Source: Skeletonema tropicum
Lineage: Eukaryota; Bacillariophyta; Thalassiosirophyceae; Thalassiosirales; Thalassiosiraceae
Reading direction: 5' to 3'
DNA length: 64,000 nt
Assembly: GCA_037178625.1 (NCBI GenBank)
Contig: CM074138.1
Coordinates: 1,984,001-2,048,000 of the forward strand
Positions 34,701 through 43,976 of this stretch are shown here, piece by piece (positions within the stretch are counted from its first letter, which is position 1; each line of letters begins with the position of its first letter). Under the pieces are notes generated by a model. That model was not told where the DNA came from. It made no database searches and saw nothing but the letters and a program-made list of their open reading frames with translations. The translations under genes were made by a program, and so were the position numbers.

Positions 34701-35667
34701 CCTTGTCAATATTGGCAATTGCCTCCTTGATATTGGAATGAATAATTGGAGTATTATCACTACTACCACCACCATTACGTCGTTTGTTCTTCTTTTCTGC
34801 TCTACTACTTCGAAATGCATTCTTTTTCTTTCGTCGTTTGGAATGACCATTATTATTTTGGAGCCATACATTGCCATCAATGTTATTCATGTCCCCATTT
34901 GGTAAATGATGATGTTTATCTCCAATAACGACTCCACTGTTACCACTACCACCACCACCACCACTACCATTTACTGATGAGAAAGGTCTCAAGAACGAAT
35001 TATTGTCACCACCACCACCAGTCATGAGAGTGTTGGCATTGTAATTATTATTTCCTTCGTTAATGTCGTCATCATCATCAATCAAGGTCCATAATATTCC
35101 AGAGGGACCGACTAACCCCATACATAGAATGATGGTTCCCAGTGCTGTTAGTAGTTTCTTACGTCGAGTCATGGAATGATTATGATTGTGTGGTGAGGAG
35201 GACATCATGGATGAAGTAGTAGCCGTAGTTGATGATCCATTATTGGTGGGAGAATTACTCTCCTCTCCTTGCTGCTGTGATGATGACTGTTTATTATTAC
35301 CAACACTTCCACTGCTGCTGGTGCTAGGCGTACCTTTGGTCCCCGAATGATGAGGATGGTCCATCTGTTCCGCACCACCCAATAATGAACTCAAGGACAC
35401 TTCATCGGATTCCAGTCTTGATGATTTACCAGCAGCATGTTTCGATGGACTTCCCGGAGGAGCATTATTCCGAAGTGGTTTAGTAGCACTACTACTATTA
35501 TTGTTGGCGGTATTGCTGTGATCGGAGAGAAGACTTCGTAAATCGTCATCGGGATCATCGGGATTGTAATTGTTGTTGTGTTTTTTCATGATGAGGGAGT
35601 TTAATTTATGTGCGTTATTGTTGAATGATCTGCCTTGAGGAGATGAAGGACGGCTGATCCGTCGCAT
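31786..35667 (-). CDS. CPA1-family Na+/H+ exchanger with a long N-terminal extension
   Basis: The single-exon product has 1293 residues. The exchanger domain (about 765-1230) has roughly twelve hydrophobic segments and NHE landmarks: SSIDPIAVLSVLNNMG, FGESLLNDGIAIVLFQTLVH with the acidic pair-forming residues, and LIFAGLRGAMSFALVEH. These support electroneutral Na+ or K+/H+ exchange in an internal or plasma membrane. The first 760 residues are unusual. There is an Asn/Ser/Gly/Gln-rich disordered head, one membrane segment (about 172-192), a positively charged stretch, then a Cys-containing module (SVIAFVINATDVKDECDGLRKA, about 480-515). A shorter related piece (CCASILSVFHEHC) sits just before the transporter. 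These sit on one side of the membrane, and the function of the module is unknown. The C-terminus is basic and short compared with animal NHEs. Confidence 0.9.
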   Translation of the reverse strand: MRRISRPSSPQGRSFNNNAHKLNSLIMKKHNNNYNPDDPDDDLRSLLSDHSNTANNNSSSATKPLRNNAPPGSPSKHAAGKSSRLESDEVSLSSLLGGAEQMDHPHHSGTKGTPSTSSSGSVGNNKQSSSQQQGEESNSPTNNGSSTTATTSSMMSSSPHNHNHSMTRRKKLLTALGTIILCMGLVGPSGILWTLIDDDDDINEGNNNYNANTLMTGGGGDNNSFLRPFSSVNGSGGGGGSGNSGVVIGDKHHHLPNGDMNNIDGNVWLQNNNGHSKRRKKKNAFRSSRAEKKNKRRNGGGSSDNTPIIHSNIKEAIANIDKVFLDEHPTYNTAVDKAQQKEAARWQRKKERQRKENQKKVVVGSNNVLGGGGVSANNDNVGNGNNSAPIGNQGGGENTINNNNDALEEDDDEFYIPEADVNNLPIIHVNDNDLPQNADALDTFTKSLPASEALECRASVIAFVINATDVKDECDGLRKAFDKTCSVQQHSSSSSGSGGGAAAAAVGNSYAQRGRRRRRRLQERGKPDVSNLVSEALQRELLNVVSNVKSHLRWWNWNDGDDDKLQEQEEKWVGEFGVDHRTLKEEERRIEEDRPLNLAEAIEGVPPAPQRQQPPPQPQQQKEDTPPPKISLNIPTAEKHVSEETLNDALLLQESNTEEPHKVTSVDQQQPQQPQQQQVQDAMMGQDEAGNNIVQPNDEGTAAKNDGTAVAAKDAAESAEAIRTATDAVKNIMNDPKSVEARTCCASILSVFHEHCDPTTTGVEDYSDRRLLVVVFVITVCGMVKSIIRYLNIRWLPEAGGCILVGVLGYVILSHMPHVQFAFDGDMFLRIMVPPIVFEAAVKINKQSFRRHAVPITIYAIVGTLASTAFTAAILHKGSTMLNCTTIPIKESLIFGALISSIDPIAVLSVLNNMGMTDSDAIYVLIFGESLLNDGIAIVLFQTLVHFLDESLVVDSEVIFDAIMHFVVVACGSLSVGILSGAFATIYFATMNGCQTPLVECIMFFCWAIIPYYICDMVEWSGIVAIVANGFVMDLFVVGQKRNHHVHVDDEIDFLVNGTSNGSNRARNNNRGHCRSFFNYEGHLSEMANNHVHFVIEIFATLMETAIFAYLGLFLFSSRYHWSAYLAVISIVATVMGRVIMIPTLSHVINIFNRMRGHKHRTNSPRGEISEGVHVDRRMQLVLIFAGLRGAMSFALVEHIPMFDTTTGQGSRFKPELKSMTSASVIFTVFVLGGATPYLLERLGYSLTKEEDTVEITPLVQRHKKQAPARFRQGALPTVRGIGSIRQRAQPSR

Positions 35668-35984
35668 TTCTTTTCGTTGTTGATCAACCCTTGCTGCGAA
35701 GAGAGATGCAGTAGTGTCTCGCTTGAATAATATGAATATTGTTTTGCTGCAGCTACTTGGTTTGGTGGCGAAGAAGTAACTGTGTCGAGCGGGGGGTCAT
35801 TTGCGTCATTGTGGTTTCAGTCTTTTTTGGTGGGAGGGAAAAAATGAAAGCCTGTCGTGGTATTTTTTGAACTTATTCCTACGTACGTGAACTCCTTCTC
35901 CCCAGAAAAAGTCCTCTCTTCTTCTCCCTCCTCCCTCCCTCCCTCCCTCCCTCATCATGCGATGGCTATTCCACCTTCCACCTA

Positions 35985-36545
35985 TCAAACTTTTTGCTCA
36001 TCGTCAGCTGCAGATGTGACCGATCTAAACAACCTATCGAACCCACTCACGACGAACTATCCGACTGAGACCAATCATTCAACCTCTGATAAGCTCTTCG
36101 TCAATCGAAAAAGATGAACATCAACTTACCTGTCCAACCTATCCACCTCTTGGCTCGTCGTCAAAGGACCAATCCATTCCACCTATCCAACCTTTTGGCT
36201 GATCGTCACATGTGCCCAATCCAATCAACCTATTCAACTTTTTACTCATCATCACAGATACCATCCAATCCCACTTACCCAACCTTTGGCTCCTCACCAT
36301 GTGTGCCTAATCCCATCAGATAGGACTTTGGCTCATCGTCAAAAGGAATCAATCTACTCCCACCAAACCAACCTATCCAAATTTCGAATCGTCGTCCGAC
36401 ATGCGACCAATCCAATCAATATCCAACGTTTGTCTCGTCGTCAGATGTAACCGATCCCACACAACCTTTCATACGCGACCAATCCATTCCCCCTTCCTCA
36501 ACACCTTTTCCAACTATTGGCTCATCGTCAGATGTATAACCAAGC
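35985..36545 (+). repeat. Degenerate 45-bp minisatellite, about 10 copies
   Basis: The motif GGCTCATCGTCAGATGTG, followed by ACCAATCC and pyrimidine-rich CAACCTATCCAACCTTT, recurs near 35996, 36153, 36198, 36246, 36289, 36332, 36388, 36434 and 36519. Spacing is mostly 43-56 bp. Copies are diverged and not coding. Confidence 0.8.
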
Positions 36546-36730
36546 CAATCAATCATCACCTCCCACTTTTACTTTTAGCTCAGAAGCGTCAGCGTCAAAT
36601 AGATGGGGTCGGTTTTCCGTAGGAAAAGGCACAAAATCACCCAAAATCTCCCATCAAGCCTCCTGTCAAACCAGTCCCTTTTGTGGGCACGCCCACGCGC
36701 CCGCTATCCCGATACGCGCAAGGGGCCGGA

Positions 36731-37016
36731 CACAAAAAAGAAAAATAGGACACACACTGCTCAAAAAGCGTCCACTCACTCTTCACGACACTCACGGTAG
36801 GAGACACTGGCAGCAAATTGCGCCTATTGATAACACTATTGTCCTCACGCAGGAATGATTATCACAGCACGAGTGGCGAGCGCAGCGATACACGAGTGTT
36901 GGGGTAATCATGACTTGTTGTTTAATTATTATCTTTTCCTGCAAGTGCGCTGAGTTAAGTCTTGGTTCATCGTTTGTGGGCCGCCTTTTGAGCAGTGTTT
37001 GTCCGATCTTTTTTGC
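36731..37016. repeat. Imperfect inverted repeat around a foldback
   Basis: The left arm (36731-36772) contains ACACTGCTCAAAAAGCG. The right arm (36978-37016) carries its near complement, CGCCTTTTGAGCAGTGT. Between them, ATGATTA (36855) and TAATCAT (near 36906) form an inner inverted pair. A diverged foldback element is possible. Confidence 0.5.
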
Positions 37017-37351
37017 ACTCGGCCCGAGTCACGACACAGTCAGGTCGGGCACTCGTGTTCATTGCGTTGATCGTTTCTCACACCGTCGCCCGCCACGACA
37101 CAAAACTCGTGACCTTATGTCTTCACTCGCGGCATTAGCCAGGGCTCGTGTTGTGTCCCGCAAGGGTGGACACCTGTCTTGAGTCACTTGGAGGTCTAAT
37201 CAGCACGTTCCACCACCTTTTTTGATTCAAAGTGGGACGGCGGACAGACGGATCATGCATCATCATCCACCTTCTCATTCTTTTTTTAGAGGGGCAAAAT
37301 CGACCTAAACCATGGGATTATTGCCGTAGTAATGATACTACACACCCAAAA

Positions 37352-37437
37352 TTTACCTAAATGTGTGCCTTTCTTGATATGTTCCTGTTAACACTATATC
37401 GAATCACATATCCAGAAAGGCACACATTTGGGGTAAA
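37352..37437. repeat. 86-base hairpin with 30-base arms
   Basis: The arms 37352-37381 and 37407-37437 pair along almost their full length. The core AAATGTGTGCCTTTCT is perfect, with a few mismatches outside it, and the loop is about 25 bases. A foldback mini-element or a structured transcript are both possible. Confidence 0.8.
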
Positions 37438-38650
37438 ATAGATAGTGATTTATGGCACCACTAAGATGAGAGCTGCCACTTGCACAGGACCCTCATCCCC
37501 ACCTTATCCTTGTAAATAACAATCTGTTGTGAGTGAACACATGTCAAATAGCCCATATTCTGCTTCTATCTTACTTTATAAAACGTGTGACTACCCAATA
37601 AGTCTGTGGTTCTTAGTATTCATGCCAAAGGGGGGTATAAGCGGGGCAAAAATCTACATAAAATTGTCAATTCGCAATGATACAGAAGTCTCCTGACATT
37701 GTACCAGATTCCACCCCCATCGACTTTAGTTTATCTCATCTTTCGTCTAGTTAGTATCACGGTTCATCTGCATTTATCGGCGAAAAGTCAGAGTACCCCC
37801 ACATAATGGCGATCAGCATCCCAAAGTATTAGCTCTAATTAGAACTTGTATTGTTGTCTGATCCGGTCTCTATCCAACAATATCTCTGATACGGATCAAT
37901 CCTCTGCACTATCAGTTGCATATAAGCAATATAGAGGCGACGGGGATGAAATAAATGATGTTTGGATCATGTCATCGCATTGTAACACCGTCGTATGAAA
38001 CGTTATCAAAATTCGATGACCCGTCGGTGGTGCATGTTGAACCCAGTGGAGTGTATTCAGAGTTGTCGACCCGGAAATCAGCCAAGACGACTCCGTTATA
38101 CTCTTGGATGAAGTTGCTGTCGATGAATGGTGTTTGTATGACTTCTCTACTTCACTATATCCCCGATCATCAGGACCGGCGACACGATGATATGCCGATA
38201 AAAAGGCCGCTGCCAGGGACTGTATATTATGCACCTATCTCATACTCCAATGTAACCATGTTGTCAATTCATATTTCAAAGACATGATAGAAGAGATATT
38301 CCTCGAAGTATAGAAGCGATGTCGTCAAAGTGGCAGTGATTTTGATAGGGCGAAGTGACGGCTGTCATCGTGGTGAACTACTAGCTTGGGTGGAGGTGGA
38401 AAAATCTTTCCTCATTTTTTGTCTGACCGCGTTTTATTGTCAAGTAGGAATTCAGTATGTTTAATTCCTACGTACCCCATGTAAGGACCTTGTCAAATTT
38501 CCACATTTTGGAGGATGGTGGTTCTCTGCAACGTGCAGAGTCCCTCTGCAAGAGGACTCCCATTGTGACAGAAGATCCTATGTATGTAGGGTGCGCACGG
38601 ACGGTGTTCTGTCTCACCGCCACCAGCCACCACCCGCCCCCCGCCCCAAA

Positions 38651-39243
38651 CTACCGCGCGAAAAAAATGCTCCAGGAGCATTTAGGTCCCGGGTTCGCTA
38701 GTAAAAACAGTGATTAGCAAGCATTTTGGTCACGAGTTCCAACTCAAACTCGCACAAAATCCTATCAACCATGTCGACATGCTACTCCGCGGCCTGACAA
38801 GTGCCATGGTAGACTCATAACACCAATAATCATGGGTTCTATGATAGTCCGTATTATTAGCCTCTGTAGAGTCACTGGTCAACGTCACAACTATCATATT
38901 TGCCCTGTAGTGGCCGAGGAGCATTCGTCAAGTGGGGTTGGAGGCTGGTTTTGGTAGTGATTTTTACTAGGTAAAAATGACGAAATCGCTACCAAGTTAT
39001 CTCCATCAGTGATAGATATAAATCGTTCAACCAAGGAATAAGTATATTCAGATAGACTTCAGTTTGGCATTCCCAGTCGACTTTTTTGTCGAACGTTTAG
39101 TTGTTATAGGTACTAGTGGACGTGATGACATGGTTATTACTTGCCTTTCTGTGAGTGAGAGTACTCCTCCGTAAGATAGTATGAATTCCTACTGTGGATT
39201 CTAGGAGCATTTTTTTCGGAGGAGCATTTTTTTCGCGCGGTAG
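38651..39243. mobile_element. 593-bp MITE-like element with perfect 23-bp terminal inverted repeats
   Basis: The left end starts CTACCGCGCGAAAAAAATGC and the right end is its exact reverse complement over 23 bp (39221-39243). CAAA occurs directly outside both ends (38647-38650 and 39244-39247), consistent with a 4-bp target duplication. A partial second copy of the end sequence (AAAAAAATGCTCC) lies just inside the right end, at 39201-39219. No transposase frame is present, so it is non-autonomous. Confidence 0.8.
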
Positions 39244-39440
39244 CAAAGTAAAAATGAAATCCGCGAACAAAAAATGAAAAACCACTCCGTGAACCACTCA
39301 ATGTTCCACCATTAAAATATGTAGCACGCACCGCACGTTTGGGCAAATCATCATTATTTATTACTCCTACACGCTACCACACCTACCACTACTTACCGAC
39401 CACGAAAGTCGAAGCTTAGCAGTGATCGTGATTTACCACT

Positions 39441-40388
39441 ATGAGCAGTAATACAGATGATGATGTTGAGGCGCCGGAACAAACAATGTATTGTGCTTCC
39501 TGTGGCATCGCCGGAGGAGTTGATACCATCAAATTGAAAAGATGCAACTCTTGCTATCTCGTGCGATATTGCGGTGCAACATGTCAAAAGGCACACTGGC
39601 GTCAGCACAAAGTTGCATGTAAGAAACGTGCCGCTGAATTACGTGAGGAACGTTTGTTCCAGCAACCTGAACGTAGTGACCTTGGTGACTGTCCAATCTG
39701 TTTACTACCGCTGTCAAATGATTTTGAAAAATCATCGATACAATCATGTTGTTACAAAGTGATCTGCAATGGGTGTGCTTATGCCAGCTTCTTACATGGG
39801 GACGATGGTTCATTGGAAGATGTGTGTGCGTTCTGTCGACAACCTTATCCAGAGTCGGAGGAAGAAATCGAAAAGAATATCATGAGAAGAATTGAGGCTA
39901 ATGATCCAATTGCGATGCGTCAGATGGGTGGGAAGTGTTATTCTGTGGGGGATTTCCGGGGATCGATTGAATATTTTAGGAAGGCAATTAAGTTGGGTGA
40001 TTCAGAGGCACAGTTCCAATTAGGTGCATCGTATCTGGCCGGAAAAGGCGTTGCATCAGACGTAAACAAAGCGATTCATCATTGGGAGGAGGCTGCCATT
40101 AAGGGGAATGTTTTAGCGAGATGGGTTCTTGGGACCCAAGAGATGGGACGTGGAAAGACAGAGAGGGCAATGAAACATTTTATTATCGGTGCCAATCTTG
40201 GATGTGAAAAATCTCTGAAAGAACTAAAGGAGGCTTACGCCAAGGGATTCGTCAAAAAAGAGGAACTTGCTGCTAGTCTCCGTGCACATCAGGCGGCTGT
40301 GGATGCAACTAAAAGTCCGCAGAGACATGCAGCAGAAGTAGCGGAGCAGAACGAGGACAAAAACTTGTATAAACGCGACTTTATTTAG
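39441..40388 (+). CDS. MYND zinc finger protein with Sel1 repeats
   Basis: The product has 315 residues. A MYND finger lies at about 16-55 (C-x2-C...C-x2-C...C-x3-C...H-x3-C: CASC, CNSC, CGATC, HKVAC). A RING-like Cys cluster follows (CPICLLPLSNDF ... CCYKVICNGC ... CAFC, about 90-135). Sel1/TPR-like repeats come next (about 150-260: SIEYFRKAIKLGDSEAQFQL, AIHHWEEAAIKGNVLARWVL, AMKHFIIGANLGCEKSLKEL). The order MYND, RING-like, Sel1 is one I remember as common among Thalassiosira paralogues. It is presumably a protein-interaction factor, possibly a ubiquitin ligase if the second cluster folds as a RING. Partner and pathway are unknown. Confidence 0.85.
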   Translation: MSSNTDDDVEAPEQTMYCASCGIAGGVDTIKLKRCNSCYLVRYCGATCQKAHWRQHKVACKKRAAELREERLFQQPERSDLGDCPICLLPLSNDFEKSSIQSCCYKVICNGCAYASFLHGDDGSLEDVCAFCRQPYPESEEEIEKNIMRRIEANDPIAMRQMGGKCYSVGDFRGSIEYFRKAIKLGDSEAQFQLGASYLAGKGVASDVNKAIHHWEEAAIKGNVLARWVLGTQEMGRGKTERAMKHFIIGANLGCEKSLKELKEAYAKGFVKKEELAASLRAHQAAVDATKSPQRHAAEVAEQNEDKNLYKRDFI

Positions 40389-40579
40389 GACCATTATTTA
40401 CCAACTTTATATCTTCTGTAGATGCTTCTACCACAAATAGCAGCTGTATCACTGTCAATTCAAGTTACACTCCGCCGCCTCCTCCGCTGCATCATAATTA
40501 TTTATTACCCGCTCTTCCTTCCACCTTCTTGGCCCTCCTCTGATTGCCCTTCCTTGGTGTTTACCTTGAGGGCATCGCA

Positions 40580-41914
40580 TTACGTTGCTTTGCGCTTTTT
40601 GGAAGTGGCCTCGACAGGGCCAGGTTTCAAGAGAGCTTTGATCTCACGCTCTACCTCCTCTCCAAATGCATTGCAACAATGATCTATGCGATAGATATTG
40701 TGGGATTCGTTGGACGTAAGTGCCTTGACAAACAAGCCATTTGATGCGTCGTAGTCGTCATAGTATTCATAATAGTAGTCGTGGACGTTGCAGCAAATTT
40801 CGCCCCACCGTTCCGAATCAGCCATTGTAACTGTTCGTAGAGATGTATTGATACTAAGGGCGTAAGCAAGAGCCTTGTAAGCCTTTTGAGAATACGTCTC
40901 ATTGAAATGCAAAGCAGCAATGCTGAGGTGTTTATGCGAGCAATTGGGATCAATCAAGGCATTAGCAATGACAACCATAGCCTCGTCTGTGCTAACCTTG
41001 TTATTCTGTTGCCAGCTGTATCGTCCCTCTCCCCATTCACGAAAGAATGGATCAAGGTAAAAACAGTTTCCAATCCCATCTTTCCATGGGTCAAAACCTT
41101 CATTGCTGACAACGTAGCTGTAAAAGAGTGCAAATGTTGAGATAGAGTGAGTAGATGATTTTGCATGCAGATATTCTTCCTCAGTGCAGAAACAACTCAC
41201 TTGGTAGTTGCATCATAGAGTGTTTCGCCTTCTACCTTGTCATAGTCCTCCCTTTTCACTTTTATGATCTCTCCAGTCATAATATCCCACATATTCAATC
41301 CAAGCATCCTCTCAAAGCAAGGTTCACAGAAGTGCTTCAATACCACCATAGTCCCTCCGCTCATCTTATACCCCCTCTCCACCAGGAACATCTGCCTGGG
41401 ACACGTGGTATCCCAGCCTCTCTTTTCGATCGAAATTTGGACTCGATTGGAATACCAGGACACTGTCTACCGATACCACATTGCAGCCGCATCTTCCACA
41501 CTCAATTATTTTCTTCCCCATGTGCTTTGCCTTTGCCCACTTTGGCAATGTCTTGATTCTTGCCGCTTCCATGGTCAGCCACACGCGGGGATAATTGACG
41601 TAGAGCTCACGATACGTCGAATATTTTCCAATAGGAAGATCGTCTTCGTCGCCGCTACCATCATCATCATTGCCTCGATTCACAATGAGATGATTGTCAA
41701 CATCAGGCCACTCCCTTTTAGCCAATGCTCGCCAAACTTCATCCCCCGTGGTACTTTTCAGGATTTCATTTGCGCTGCGGCACGTTGCTTGGATCGATGC
41801 TACGTCGGCGGGTGTTACCCATCCCTTCTCTTGACCGGCAATGACGGGAAGAATGTCAGCCACAAAGGCTTCGAAGGTGGAGGCACGGGTGGCGGAGCGT
41901 GTGCGGCGTGACAT
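40580..41914 (-). CDS. F-box-like protein with C-terminal repeat region; one frameshift
   Basis: The start at 41914 gives an F-box-like helical N-terminus (DILPVIAGQ ... DVASIQATCRSANEIL, then VWRALAKREWPDV). A Cys pair follows (CGRCGCNV). Frame changes by one extra base near 41400: the upstream frame ends at HVSQADVPGGEGV, and the downstream frame enters at RQMFLVERGYKMSGGTMVVL. A GT-AG intron (41200-41118, 83 nt) then joins ATT-N-YVVSNEGFDPW. The last part (DEAMVVIANALIDPNCSHKH, KALAYALSINTSLRTVTM) looks like degenerate LRRs. F-box proteins usually present substrates to SCF ubiquitin ligases. No splice sites explain the break at 41400, so this is either a sequence error or a recent pseudogene. 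Confidence 0.65.
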
Positions 41915-42121
41915 TGTTGGTGCTGACCTCTCTCGGAGCAGGAGTATCGAATAAAAATGATGACTATGATTTCAATGAAAATGAAGTCAGACTCAAGACT
42001 GAAAGATTTTTGGCGGTGTGCCGAGTGCCGAGTGCGATTGTCGAGTATTTACCGAATGCCGATTTTTTGTGTTTTTCGTTTTTCACATCGTTCTCACATC
42101 TCCAAAACCAAACAACTTACC

Positions 42122-43006
42122 ATGTCAAAATATCCATGGTATCCAGCAAACCGTCCTCCGCCAGCCGATCCATCTCTAGCTGCAAACATCGCATTGCTCG
42201 GTAGAGTGGGAAAATGTTTGGAGGCAGCTCTGGATGAGATTCAGAGAGAGGACGACGACGCAACACTACTTCATACCACCAACGCCGCCGATGTAGGTGG
42301 TGATGGCATCGATATGGCATCCGCTGGTCATACTTTTGAAGATGAGAAGTTGACTGCATTTGACGATACTTTAAGTGGCGTAGACGATCAAAGTTGTTGT
42401 TCTGCTGGCAAAAAGAGAAAACGTACTGAATCATGTGATAGTTCATTGGATCTATCCAAGACACATCATCATGATGCAGACATCATAACTGGTCCCGACA
42501 ACATTATCCGAATGGACAAATCAATATCAACATCCATCATGGAGGCATATGGAAAGGCAGTTGCTACAACAAATTTCGATCCAGAAGCAGCAGCAGCCGA
42601 TACAAAAATCATACCTTCGATTGGATCATCATCATCCAAACGCAAACAACATGACAATAAGAAGCATGCCATGACCGCCGCCCCAGCAGCCATGCTATGC
42701 GGGGAAATCGACCACTACAATCGCATCGGAGATCGGTGGCGGATAGTTCTCAAAAATGCATCCATTCAACCGCGAAAGACGACGGTTATTACGAATGGGA
42801 TGACTGGTCATAGTTTACGGAGACGATTGATAATGGATTGGGATGATGAGGGGGATGGTGGTGTGAATTGTAGGCGAGTTGGTGGTGGGGGGAGGAAGAA
42901 ACGGGGAGCGAGGCAGCAGCAGCAGCATGGCAGTGATGATGGCAATGTAGAGGCATATCATTTCAAGGGAAGGGTACAAATCTTGGCTTATGATGATGAT
43001 ATTTAA
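42122..43006 (+). CDS. Divergent TFIIA small (gamma) subunit with large insertions
   Basis: The 294-residue product shows the TFIIA-gamma signature in pieces and in order. LGRVGKCLEAALDEIQ (about 27-42) matches the first helix (TLGNSLQESLDELIQ in human). MDKSISTSIMEAYGKAV (about 125-142) matches FDKAINAALAQRV. LCGEIDHYNRIGDRWRIVLK (about 195-215) matches the beta-barrel start (GSLNTYRFCDNVWTFVLND), and FKGRVQILAYDDD at the C-terminus matches VDKVKIVACDG. Human gamma has about 109 residues; here insertions of some 80, 50 and 60 residues separate the four blocks. TFIIA stabilises TBP on promoter DNA. Start 42122 is chosen because MSKYPWYP parallels the family start; upstream ATGs are in frame. 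The match rests on remembered family sequence. Confidence 0.7.
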   Translation: MSKYPWYPANRPPPADPSLAANIALLGRVGKCLEAALDEIQREDDDATLLHTTNAADVGGDGIDMASAGHTFEDEKLTAFDDTLSGVDDQSCCSAGKKRKRTESCDSSLDLSKTHHHDADIITGPDNIIRMDKSISTSIMEAYGKAVATTNFDPEAAAADTKIIPSIGSSSSKRKQHDNKKHAMTAAPAAMLCGEIDHYNRIGDRWRIVLKNASIQPRKTTVITNGMTGHSLRRRLIMDWDDEGDGGVNCRRVGGGGRKKRGARQQQQHGSDDGNVEAYHFKGRVQILAYDDDI

Positions 43007-43158
43007 GAATTGCTGCACACAGATATTTCATTTACTCTGATTTAATAAATCATTATCCTCGGCATCTAACTACAATGGATGATGGAGCTGTTTGGGGATT
43101 TCTTAAAACGATGAGTTGAAGTTAATATTATTCAAATCACTCATTATGTCCCTTTTCC

Positions 43159-43728
43159 TTAGGAATAGTAAATGACGAAGTTGTTATCATCTTGTTGAAC
43201 CATTCGTGGCTCACGCTGGATCAACGTCTTGATCTGCGCTTTGAACTTTTTACGGAAATCTTCAGCAGTTTGCCCATAGCCGACCATGCGGTAATGTGAG
43301 GAGAAAGTAAAACCATCATAGCCAAGCATGAACCACTTGATTGTAGTCTTAGCCAGCTGTTCGGTGTTGAGAGTCCTTCCGTTGTGATCATAGTAATTGA
43401 AAGACTCTAGATCAGTCATGGTTAGCGCTCTCTCGAGTGCCTTTTGCTTCTTTTCTTCCTCGAGCAAGGTTTTGAGGGCAATAATCTCTTCCTTTACTCC
43501 TGTCACATGTTGGTTCAGGGTATTGATCTTAGCGTCAAAATTCTCATTGGAAGATTTGACACTTTGAACAACTCTATTGAGATTGTTGTCAAACGATGCC
43601 TTCAGAGAGTCAAGATTTTGAACCAGCTGTTTCTGTGTCATTGAATCAGCTTCCAAGCTAGCTGCCTCTACAAGTGCCTCGGCGGCCGCCGCTAGCTTCA
43701 GGTTTTTCGATGGTTGTTGCTTGGACAT
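43159..43728 (-). CDS. Coiled-coil protein of unknown function
   Basis: The product has 189 residues. An Ala/Lys-rich start is followed by a heptad-rich helix (about 30-105, with NLDSLKASFDNNLNRVVQSV and EEIIALKTLLEEEKKQKALE). A mixed C-terminal part contains Tyr-rich strings (ESFNYYDHNGRTLN, LGYDGFTFSSHYRMVGYGQ). There is no signal, membrane segment or known motif. It is a plausible small oligomeric protein and I recognise no family. Confidence 0.6.
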   Translation of the reverse strand: MSKQQPSKNLKLAAAAEALVEAASLEADSMTQKQLVQNLDSLKASFDNNLNRVVQSVKSSNENFDAKINTLNQHVTGVKEEIIALKTLLEEEKKQKALERALTMTDLESFNYYDHNGRTLNTEQLAKTTIKWFMLGYDGFTFSSHYRMVGYGQTAEDFRKKFKAQIKTLIQREPRMVQQDDNNFVIYYS

Positions 43729-43976
43729 GATGGAATGATACGTTTTGTGGTGTGGTAGAGGCAGTGATTCTGGAGGAAATCATATGTGAAAAGTTCACAC
43801 ACATGGTCGACGCAAAGACGCAAGATCTCTTCAATTTCAAACAAATACATAATCATGCACGTGTTGAGAGATGAACAATTTTTATGCGAGTTTGGTGACA
43901 CATTTTTTTGTAACAGACAATTGAAATATATTATCCGGTCTTAATTGCTACGTAGAAATCCATCCAATCAGGGCTT

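Larger units (their letters stand above)
35668..39440. other. Gene-free region rich in repeats
   Basis: No convincing gene lies here. It contains a 45-bp minisatellite, an imperfect inverted repeat, a 86-base foldback and a 593-bp MITE-like element, each listed separately. The remainder (37440-38640) shows only short chance frames. Confidence 0.55.

Noticed and set aside
38665..38745. tRNA-like string (CCCGGGTTCGCT)
   Set aside because: Only a T-arm-like piece is present. No acceptor stem, D-arm or anticodon arm can be folded around it, and it lies inside the MITE.
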